64,000 nt of DNA from NCEH01 sp002257205. GTDB lineage: Bacteria > Pseudomonadota > Alphaproteobacteria > Rhizobiales > Xanthobacteraceae. Below are positions 7,526 to 14,693 of this stretch, one piece after another (within the stretch, counting starts at the first letter, position 1; each line of letters starts with the position of its first letter). The notes beneath the pieces were generated by a model. It saw nothing but the letters and a program-made list of their open reading frames with translations. It ran no database searches and was not told where the DNA came from. Made by a program: the position numbers and the translations under genes. The stretch is taken from the NCBI RefSeq assembly GCF_043195105.1, contig NZ_JBAFWO010000007.1. The stretch is one strand, 5' to 3'.

Positions 7526-8833
7526 ATGGAGTGCATCGTATTCGTGCCGGGGATAATGGGAACCCGGCTTTCGGTGCCGGGCGGCGATGAGGTTTGGCCG
7601 CCGACCGTCCTTGAGACGCAGCTCGGATACCAGCGCAAGGCGGAACTGATGCGCGACGACCTCGTCGTCGGTGACATTATCCGCAATGTCTGGTGCGCGG
7701 AGATCTATGAGCCGCTGATCGCGCAATTCAAGGATATCGGCTATCCCGAGGCGGGCGGAGCAAAGCGCCTCGTGCTGTTCCCCTATGACTGGCGGCGCGA
7801 TCTCGAAGACACGGCCGCCCTGTTGGCCGCGCAGCTGCGCAAGGTGACGGCGGACGGCGCGACCTCGATCACGCTGGTCAGCCACAGCATGGGCGGGCTG
7901 ATCTGCCGGCTCGTGCTCGAATCCGGCACCTATGCGGGTGAGCCCTGGTTTCCCAAGATCAAGGCGCTGCTGGCGCTCGCGACCCCTCATCTGGGAGCGC
8001 CGCTCGCGCTCGCCCGTGTTCTCGGATTGGATGGCGCACTCGGCATCAGTGGCGCGGATTTTCGTGAGTTCGCGGGCGATCGGCGCTTTCCGTCGGGCTA
8101 CCAGCTCCTGCCGGCCCCTGGCGAGGCGGCATGCTGGGACGCGGAGAGCTTGGACCTTCAGCCCCTCGATATCTACGCGCAAGGGACGGCAAGGCGGCTC
8201 GGCCTTAAACCGGAACTCCTGGCGCGCGCGCGTTTCGTCCACGATACGCTGCGCGCGGGAACGGTGCCCGATCACGTTCGATACTTCCTGTTCGCGGGCG
8301 TCGGCCACAGGACCGTGACGCGGATCAATGTCGGCGACGATGGGGTTCGACTCACGACGACCGACGATGCTGGCGACGGCACGGTGCCGCTCTGGAGCGC
8401 GTTGCCGCGCTCGCTGCAAAAGCAACTCGTCTCCGGCGACCACAGCGGATTCTTCAAGAGCAAGGCGTTCAAAGCGGTGTTCTACCGGCTGCTGGGCGCG
8501 AACTTTCCCATTCCGCCATTGATGGCGGCGGAAACCATCGAGCTGTCCGTGCAGTCCCTGGTGCTGGGCCCCGACCAGCCCATCGATGCGCTGCTCGCGC
8601 CGCTCGCGCCCGTGGCGCGGATCGAGGGCTCGATCATCATCGAGCGGACCGATGATCCCGCGAAGCCCTTCACGCAGTTCAGGCCCCCGGCAAAGGTCGT
8701 CTATATGGGACCGGAGACGCCGCAGCTGAAGCTCTTGCTGCCGCCGCTCGGCAAGACCGGCCACTATCGCGCGACCTTCCTGGGAGAGCCCGGCAAATCT
8801 GAACCGGTCGTCTTCGCCGTGGCACAATCGTGA
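7526..8833 (+). CDS. LCAT-like alpha/beta-hydrolase (cassette gene B)
   Basis: This is a 435-residue protein with strong features of the lecithin:cholesterol acyltransferase / phospholipase A family. It has VPGIMGTRL near the N-terminus, PYDWR at 87-90, nucleophile S121 in SHSMGG, acid D284 in AGDGTVP and base H306 in GDHSGF. Residues from about 330 onward form an additional beta-rich C-terminal region. LCAT-type enzymes hydrolyse or transfer acyl chains of phospholipids. No signal peptide is evident, so it would act from the cytosol. I chose ATG 7526 over GTG 7514 because GGGGGGA immediately precedes the ATG at good spacing. It lies between the first MBL protein and the peptidase. Confidence 0.85.
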   Translation: MECIVFVPGIMGTRLSVPGGDEVWPPTVLETQLGYQRKAELMRDDLVVGDIIRNVWCAEIYEPLIAQFKDIGYPEAGGAKRLVLFPYDWRRDLEDTAALLAAQLRKVTADGATSITLVSHSMGGLICRLVLESGTYAGEPWFPKIKALLALATPHLGAPLALARVLGLDGALGISGADFREFAGDRRFPSGYQLLPAPGEAACWDAESLDLQPLDIYAQGTARRLGLKPELLARARFVHDTLRAGTVPDHVRYFLFAGVGHRTVTRINVGDDGVRLTTTDDAGDGTVPLWSALPRSLQKQLVSGDHSGFFKSKAFKAVFYRLLGANFPIPPLMAAETIELSVQSLVLGPDQPIDALLAPLAPVARIEGSIIIERTDDPAKPFTQFRPPAKVVYMGPETPQLKLLLPPLGKTGHYRATFLGEPGKSEPVVFAVAQS

Positions 8834-8843
8834 GGAGGCGAAC

Positions 8844-10544
8844 ATGGCTGGCAAAGGTGTTCGACTGCAATATGTGACCGTCGACTATGCCGCCTCCTCG
8901 CTCGAAGGAGCCGAGCAGAAATTGCTGGAAGGCTGGCTGCTGAAGACAGACCAGGAAATGCTCGACGGGCCGATCACGCGCCGGCTTGCGATCGTCGACA
9001 TCGAGCCGAATACCGGCGCGCTCGTTCCCGGCGCCCGCTACCAGGCCGCAACGCCGACCCGCCACTACGGCCACTATGCGATCGCCGACCAAACGGACCC
9101 GACCGAGCCTGCTTTCCAGCAGGTCAGCGTGTTCACCACCGTCCTTGCCGTCATGGATATGTTCGAGGAGCCCGACGTGCTCGCACGGCCGTTGCGCTGG
9201 GCGTTCGACGGAGAACAGCTTCTCGTGGTGCCGCGCGCCGGCCGCATGGCGAATGCCTTCTACCATCGCGACTCGCGCAGCCTGCAATTCTTCTTCTTCG
9301 ATGCGCTCGGCCCGGACGGCCAGACGATCAAGGAAATCTTCACCTGCCTGTCACCGGACATCATTGCGCACGAGGCCACCCACGCGATCCTCGACGGCAT
9401 AGCGCCGGACCTGTTCGAGGCCTCCTCGCCGCAGTCGCTCGCGCTGCATGAGGCGATCGCGGATCTGGGCGCCGTCATGTTCGCCATCCGCACCGACGCG
9501 CTTCGCAAGCAGGCACTTGACCTCTCGAAGGGCGACCTCAGCAAGCCGGGCGCCTTCAACAGCGTAGCGGTCGTGTTCGGGAGCGCCATTAACGGCTCAG
9601 ACAGGCCGCTGAGGGACCTTCACAACGCCGCCTCGCTTAAGCCGGAGGCGTTTCCCCCCATCAACCGGAACCGGCCCCACGAGCTCAGCACGGTGCTCTC
9701 GGGTGCGCTCTACGCCCTGCTCGTCGAGGCCCATACGCGGGAAAAGAACGCGCTGGTGGATGCCATGGTCCCGCCTCCTGAGGATCGCGCGGCCGCCTTG
9801 TTCTCCGCTTCCGGAAAAGCCCTGTTCAAGGCGGGGGAAAAGTTCAAGCGGATGGCGTTCCGTGCGCTCGATTATCTGCCGCCCGGCGAAATCTCCTTTG
9901 CCGATTACGGGCGCGCGATCCTTGCGGCGGACATCGCATCCAATCCGGACCCAAGCTGGGAACGGGACTTTCTCAAGGACGAATTCGTCAAGCGTGGGAT
10001 CGTCGCGGCGCCTGAGGATCTTGACCCGGTTGCGACCGCCCTGGTCATTCCCGACGATCTCGATTTCGATGAGATGATCGCTGATGACGCGGTCGCCCGG
10101 CGCTTCGTCGAAGCGAACCGCGGCGCGCTGATGATCTCGCCGGGGCTCGACTTTGAAGTTCGGCGCCGGCTCGACGTCGCCAAGACGACCTGGCGGCACG
10201 AGATTGGAAAGGCCGTCGCGCGCGAGCTGATCCTGAAAGTGGCATGGCGCAAGACGCAGCGCATCCAGAGGTTCGGCCTCTCCGATAAGATCAACGTGGC
10301 TTACGGCACGATGCTCGCGATCGACTGGACGGCCCGGACCCCGCGCGCGCTTTTGTCGACCAGCAGCCTTCACCCCTCGCAGGCAAATGATCCCACCGGC
10401 AATGCGGCAATGCGCGGCGCCTATATTGCGCATCTTGCGGAAGAAGGACTGCTCGACGCTGCCTCGGCGGAAATCGCGGACGGTGCCTTGCGCCTGCGTG
10501 GCACCGGGCAATTGCTCCATGTGTGTGGAGACGCCCATGTCTAA
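8844..10544 (+). CDS. putative gluzincin zinc metallopeptidase (cassette gene C)
   Basis: This 566-residue protein carries HEATH at residues 176-180 followed by a second helix with LHEAIAD, whose E203 is placed as the third zinc ligand. The HExxH...E spacing of about 22 residues matches gluzincins such as thermolysin (M4). The rest is unlike M4 and I do not recognise the family. There is no signal peptide, prosequence or membrane segment, so the protein should be cytosolic, which is unusual for thermolysin-like enzymes. A strong AGGAGG sits just before the ATG, 10 bases after the lipase stop. Its 3' end overlaps the next gene by 8 bases. Confidence 0.7.
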   Translation: MAGKGVRLQYVTVDYAASSLEGAEQKLLEGWLLKTDQEMLDGPITRRLAIVDIEPNTGALVPGARYQAATPTRHYGHYAIADQTDPTEPAFQQVSVFTTVLAVMDMFEEPDVLARPLRWAFDGEQLLVVPRAGRMANAFYHRDSRSLQFFFFDALGPDGQTIKEIFTCLSPDIIAHEATHAILDGIAPDLFEASSPQSLALHEAIADLGAVMFAIRTDALRKQALDLSKGDLSKPGAFNSVAVVFGSAINGSDRPLRDLHNAASLKPEAFPPINRNRPHELSTVLSGALYALLVEAHTREKNALVDAMVPPPEDRAAALFSASGKALFKAGEKFKRMAFRALDYLPPGEISFADYGRAILAADIASNPDPSWERDFLKDEFVKRGIVAAPEDLDPVATALVIPDDLDFDEMIADDAVARRFVEANRGALMISPGLDFEVRRRLDVAKTTWRHEIGKAVARELILKVAWRKTQRIQRFGLSDKINVAYGTMLAIDWTARTPRALLSTSSLHPSQANDPTGNAAMRGAYIAHLAEEGLLDAASAEIADGALRLRGTGQLLHVCGDAHV

Positions 10545-11694
10545 GCTCAGGGTGCGGGTCTACAATGTTCGCTTTGGTGATTGCATTCTGCTCACTATTC
10601 CGGAAGAAGACGAGCGCGGCGATGCGAAGACCATCCATGTCCTGATCGACATCGGCAATGCGCTCGCGCGCGAGGGCGGTCTCGACGATGTTTTCGAACC
10701 TGTTCTCAGGGACATCCTCACGGTGCTCGACGGGGCGCCTCTCGACCTTTACATCATGACCCATGAGCACATGGATCATATTCAGGGCCTGATGTATGGC
10801 GCATCGAAACTTAATCTTGATCTGAAGGCCAAGGAAGTTTGGATGACCGCCTCCTCGGAGGCGGACTATTACGACAGGTTTGAAAAGGCCAGGAAGCAAA
10901 AGCGCGCCGCGCTCGCAATTTACGACGACATCTCCGGCTTCTTCGCGGCGTGGCCGGCCGCCCCGCCACCGCCCGCGATCGCTGCGCTGCTCGCGCTCAA
11001 CGATCCGCGCACAAGCCGCGATTGTGTCGATCATATCGCCTCGATCGGGCCGCAGCCGCCGCTCTATGTCCACCGCGAAGTTGAGATCGACGGGCGCAGC
11101 CCATTCCGCCGCACCAAGGTTCGGCTGCTCGCGCCGGAGGAGGACACCTCGGTCTATTACGGCCGCCTCAGCCCGCACGCAGTCGCGCCGGTAGACCCGA
11201 ACGAAGCGGGCACGGCGATGGCGGCGGCCACGCTGACGCCACCCGTCGGCGTATCGCAGACGGATTTCGCCGACCTCATCAAGTTCCGCTCGAGCGGAAT
11301 GAGTTCGAACCTGCTTCAGATCGACAAGGCGGCAAATAATTCCAGCGTCGTGATCGAGCTTGAGTGGGAAGGCTGGATATTGCTGCTGCCGGGTGACGCG
11401 GAGGAGAAGAGCTGGGCCATCATGGACCGCAAGGGGCTGCTTCGGCCCGCGCACTTCCTGAAGGTGTCGCACCATGGCAGCGTGAACGGAACGCCGCCCG
11501 AGGTCTACGAAAAGGTCTTGCCCGAGGTGGCGCCCGACGACCGCGCCCGGATCGCCGTCGTGTCGACCTTCAACGGCTCCTATCCGGGCGTGCCGAATGC
11601 CGACACCCTCACCGCGCTCAGCACGCGCGCGACGCTCTACGACACCCGGACCCTGGAGCCGGGGCGCTCCTTCGACTTTGAGTTCGAAGCTTGA
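10537..11694 (+). CDS. MBL-fold hydrolase, second paralogue (cassette gene D)
   Basis: This is a 385-residue MBL-fold protein. VRVYNVRFGDCILL opens the fold; metal ligands are in THEHMDH (75-81), LLPGDAEE (283-290) and KVSHHGS (309-315). NNSSVVIELEW at 267-277 corresponds to the strand preceding the GD motif in ComEC-like enzymes. It differs from cassette gene A in lacking a long N-terminal domain and carrying a roughly 150-residue insertion between the first and later ligand motifs. ATG 10537 lies inside the end of the peptidase gene, so the two are translationally coupled. No downstream gene continues in this direction. Confidence 0.85.
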   Translation: MSKLRVRVYNVRFGDCILLTIPEEDERGDAKTIHVLIDIGNALAREGGLDDVFEPVLRDILTVLDGAPLDLYIMTHEHMDHIQGLMYGASKLNLDLKAKEVWMTASSEADYYDRFEKARKQKRAALAIYDDISGFFAAWPAAPPPPAIAALLALNDPRTSRDCVDHIASIGPQPPLYVHREVEIDGRSPFRRTKVRLLAPEEDTSVYYGRLSPHAVAPVDPNEAGTAMAAATLTPPVGVSQTDFADLIKFRSSGMSSNLLQIDKAANNSSVVIELEWEGWILLLPGDAEEKSWAIMDRKGLLRPAHFLKVSHHGSVNGTPPEVYEKVLPEVAPDDRARIAVVSTFNGSYPGVPNADTLTALSTRATLYDTRTLEPGRSFDFEFEA

Positions 11695-11700
11695 GCGAAC

Positions 11701-11796
11701 GCGCGATTCCACCCGCGTGAGGGGGGCGGCAGGCTGCCTATGGTGCCAACGCCACGTGGCTCATGTTTCGATCCACGCCCCCGCGTATGGAATTAC
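11701..11796. CRISPR. degenerate type I-C-like CRISPR remnant (one good repeat)
   Basis: The 32-base stretch 11765-11796 begins GTTTCGATCCACGCC and matches type I-C (cas5d/cas8c) repeats over most of its length. Read as protein it gives VSIHAPAYGIT, the familiar false translation of such repeats. Exactly 34 bases upstream, a typical spacer length, 11701-11730 has a poorer similarity (CGATTCCAC, CCGCGTG, GGGGGGCG). No further copies and no cas genes are visible. It could be an orphan or a decayed edge of an array. Confidence 0.4.
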
Positions 11797-11868
11797 GAAT
11801 ATGACCCGGCGCAGGCCGTGGTGCACCGGTGGGGCCATGCGTGGCACACCACCGGCAGGCAAGGCGCC

Positions 11869-13701
11869 TCAGGCGGTTTCCATCTGCTCCAGCTCGGTGA
11901 TCATGCTTTCGATCAGCGAAAGGCCGGTCTGCCAGAACGCCGGGTCGCGGGCGTCGAGGCCGAACGGGGCCAGAAGCTCGGCATGGTGCTTGGTGCCGCC
12001 GGCGGAGAGCATGGCGAGATAGCGCTCGGCGAACCCGTCCGCGGCGTTCTCATAAACCGCATAGAGCGAGTTCACGAGGCAATCGCCGAAGGCATAGGCA
12101 TAGACGTAGAAGGGCGAGTGGATGAAGTGCGGGATATAGGTCCAGAAGGTCTCGTATCCGGCGCTGAGATGGATCGCCGGGCCGAGGCTCTCGGTCTGCA
12201 CCTGCATCCAGATCTCGCCGATGCGCTCGGCGGTCAGCTCGCCCTGGCGGCGCTCGGTGTGGACGTGCCGCTCGAAGGTGTAGAAGGCGGTCTGGCGCAC
12301 CACCGTGTTGATCATGTCCTCCACCTTCTGCGCCAGCATCACCTTGCGGGCCTGCGGCGTCTCGGCCTTTGCGAGCAGGCGGCGGAAGGTGAGCATCTCG
12401 CCGAACACGGAGGCGGTCTCCGCCAGCGTCAGCGGGGTCGGCGCCATCAGCGCGCCCTGCCGGCCCGCCAGAACCTGGTGCACGCCGTGGCCCAGCTCAT
12501 GGGCGAGCGTCATCACGTCGCGCGGCTTGCCCTGGTAATTCAGCAGCACGTAAGGGTGGGCCGAGGGCACGGTCGGGTGGGCGAAGGCGCCGGGCGACTT
12601 GCCGGGGCGCACCGGTGCGTCGATCCAGTTCTTGTCGAAGAAGGTGCCGGCGATATCCGCCATCCGGGGCGAGAAGGTGCGGTAGGCGCCGAGCACGGTT
12701 TCGCGCGCCTCGCCCCAGCCGATGTCGCGGGTGGCGACCTTGGGCAGCGGCGCGTTGCGATCCCAGAATTCCAGCGCGTCCTTGCCGAACCATTTGGCCT
12801 TCAAGGCATAATAGCGGTGGGAGAGGCGCGGGTAGCTGGCCCCGATGGCAGCCACCATGGCGTCCACCACCTCATTCTCCACCCGGTTCGCCAGATGGCG
12901 CGAGGCGGCGACATCGGTGAAGCCGCGCCAGCGGTCGGAGATTTCCTTGTCCTTGGCCAAAGTGTTGGTGATGAGCGTGAACAGGCGCACGTTCTTGCCG
13001 AACGTGTCGGCGAGCGCGAGGCCGGCCGCCTTGCGCACGCTCTCCTGCGGGTCCTGCATCAGGTTCAGCGTCGGCTCGATGGCCAGTTCCTGGCCGTTCA
13101 CATTGAAGCGCAGCGCCGACATGGTCTCGTCGAACAGCCGGCTCCAGGCGCCGCGCGAGGGGTTCGACTTCTCGTGGAAGAGCTGCTCGATGCGATCTTC
13201 CAGCTGATAGGGCTTGTCGGCGCGCAGATCCTCGATCCAGGGGCGATAATGGCCGAGCGCGGCCACCGCCATGGCGGCTTCGAGCGCGGCATCGTCCAGC
13301 CGGTTCATCTCCAGCGTGAAGAACAGAAGATGGGTGGAGGCGTCGGTCAGGCGCTCCTGGATGTCGCCATAGAATTTCGCGCGCGCCGGGTCGGAGGTGT
13401 CGCCGGCATAGATGAGGCTGCCGTAGGAGGCGATGCGGCCCAGCAGGTCGTCGATCGCCTCATAGCGTTTCACCGCCTCGGCGAGTTTTTCGCCGCCGTC
13501 CGGCAGGGCGAGCAGATCGGCGAGCTTGCCCTTATAGGCGTCCTCGAACGCCTTGCATTCCACATCGGCCTTTTCCAGGTCGGCCTTCAGCTCGGGCGCG
13601 TCCATGGCGGAATAGAGGTCGGAGAGGTTCCATTCGGGAAGAGCCTCGGCGCCGGCAGCGGCCGCGGTGGCTTCGGATGCGAATGTCACGGAACCGGGCA
13701 T
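11869..13701 (-). CDS. M3-family oligoendopeptidase (PepF type)
   Basis: This is a cytosolic zinc metallopeptidase of 610 residues, normal for oligoendopeptidase F. The zinc motif HELGH is at 401-405, followed by the aromatic and glycine-rich C-terminal helix bundle (SPFYVYAYAFGDCLVNSLYA) typical of M3B enzymes. It degrades short peptides released by proteolysis. The frame is open further upstream to 13812, but ATG 13701 is preceded by a clear GGAGG at 5-base spacing and gives the family-like N-terminus, so I use it. It is convergent with the cassette and divergent from the response regulator. Confidence 0.93.
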   Translation of the reverse strand: MPGSVTFASEATAAAAGAEALPEWNLSDLYSAMDAPELKADLEKADVECKAFEDAYKGKLADLLALPDGGEKLAEAVKRYEAIDDLLGRIASYGSLIYAGDTSDPARAKFYGDIQERLTDASTHLLFFTLEMNRLDDAALEAAMAVAALGHYRPWIEDLRADKPYQLEDRIEQLFHEKSNPSRGAWSRLFDETMSALRFNVNGQELAIEPTLNLMQDPQESVRKAAGLALADTFGKNVRLFTLITNTLAKDKEISDRWRGFTDVAASRHLANRVENEVVDAMVAAIGASYPRLSHRYYALKAKWFGKDALEFWDRNAPLPKVATRDIGWGEARETVLGAYRTFSPRMADIAGTFFDKNWIDAPVRPGKSPGAFAHPTVPSAHPYVLLNYQGKPRDVMTLAHELGHGVHQVLAGRQGALMAPTPLTLAETASVFGEMLTFRRLLAKAETPQARKVMLAQKVEDMINTVVRQTAFYTFERHVHTERRQGELTAERIGEIWMQVQTESLGPAIHLSAGYETFWTYIPHFIHSPFYVYAYAFGDCLVNSLYAVYENAADGFAERYLAMLSAGGTKHHAELLAPFGLDARDPAFWQTGLSLIESMITELEQMETA

Positions 13702-13886
13702 GAGACCTCCAGAAAAGGGGAAAAGGGCCGAACGCTCTTTTGCTCCGCCCGTCATAGCGCGCGGGGCCTGCCCCCTCAACGGCGGCGTGGGCGGATTGAT
13801 CCCGGTCGGCATCGCATGCGGGCGATGGTTACATCTGTCTTAACCATCTTGGCCGAAGCTTGGCGAATCAGCCGTATCGGATTGCC

Positions 13887-14582
13887 ATGACCGCTCGCAT
13901 CCTCTTAGTGGAAGACGATCCTCTCGAACGCCGCCGGCTCGAATCGAGCCTTGCCCATCTCGGTTACCACTGCACGAGCGTCGGCGATGGCGACGCCGCC
14001 TTGGCGCGGCTCGCGATCGAGACATTCGACTGCGTGCTGTTGGACCTGGTGCTGCCGGGGCTGGATGGGCTGGGCGTGCTCGGCGTGCTGCGCGCGCGCG
14101 GGTGCCCGGTGCCGGTGGTGGCCTGTGTCACCCCGTCCGGCCTCGATGCGGTGGCTTCGGCGATCCGCCTCGGCGCGCGCGATTTCGTGGTGAAGCCGGT
14201 GGGCGCGCTGCGCCTGAAGGTGGCGATCACCAATGCCGTGGCGCTCGCCGGCCTGGTGTGCGCGGAAAGCCAGGCGCGTGCGGAAGCTCAGGCCCGCGCG
14301 GAGCGACACAATGTCGTGACCCTCGCCCCCGCGCCGGACCTTGAGGACGCTGCGGAAGAGCCCGCTCCCCAGATGTCGCTGATCGACCCGCAGGGCCATG
14401 TGCGCGCCCTGGTCCAGATCGAGGAAGAGGCGATCCGCGCCGCCGTCGCCCTTTATGGCGGGCGGATGAGCGAGGTCGCGCGGCGGCTCGGAATCGGCCG
14501 CTCGACCCTCTATCGCCGCCTCAATGCGCTCGGCCTGGCTGTGGCGGAACCATACCGTCCCCTGGCGGTTGCCGCCGAATAG
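13887..14582 (+). CDS. response regulator with receiver and Fis-type HTH domains
   Basis: This 231-residue protein has a receiver domain with acidic pocket VEDD (residues 8-11), phospho-acceptor D53 in LLDLVLPG and K103 in VVKPV. The C-terminal part (about 170-215) is a Fis/NtrC-type helix-turn-helix: EEEAIRAAVALYGG then EVARRLGIGRSTLYRRL. There is no AAA+ domain between them, so it cannot activate sigma-54 promoters in the NtrC manner. The layout resembles ActR/RegA/PrrA. A TTG at 13860 would extend the frame, but the ATG fits the receiver start. The cognate histidine kinase is not next to it. The L,D-transpeptidase gene follows on the same strand. Confidence 0.85.
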   Translation: MTARILLVEDDPLERRRLESSLAHLGYHCTSVGDGDAALARLAIETFDCVLLDLVLPGLDGLGVLGVLRARGCPVPVVACVTPSGLDAVASAIRLGARDFVVKPVGALRLKVAITNAVALAGLVCAESQARAEAQARAERHNVVTLAPAPDLEDAAEEPAPQMSLIDPQGHVRALVQIEEEAIRAAVALYGGRMSEVARRLGIGRSTLYRRLNALGLAVAEPYRPLAVAAE

Positions 14583-14693
14583 CAAACGTGGAAAAAGCCG
14601 TCACGCCAACGCTTGTGAGTTGATGCGCGGCGGCACTCAGGCAAGCTTCCGGTGCAAGGAAGGTTGGCGTCGGCAAGGAATTTGGAGAGGCCT

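Noticed and set aside
11695..11868. Right attachment site of the tRNA-linked island
   Set aside because: No copy of the tRNA 3' end (TTCGAATCCCTTCCGGGAGG) is visible here or further right, so the boundary is left open.
11740..13890. 716-codon open frame on the plus strand opposite the PepF gene
   Set aside because: Shadow frame; the PepF reading has HELGH, the right length and a ribosome site.
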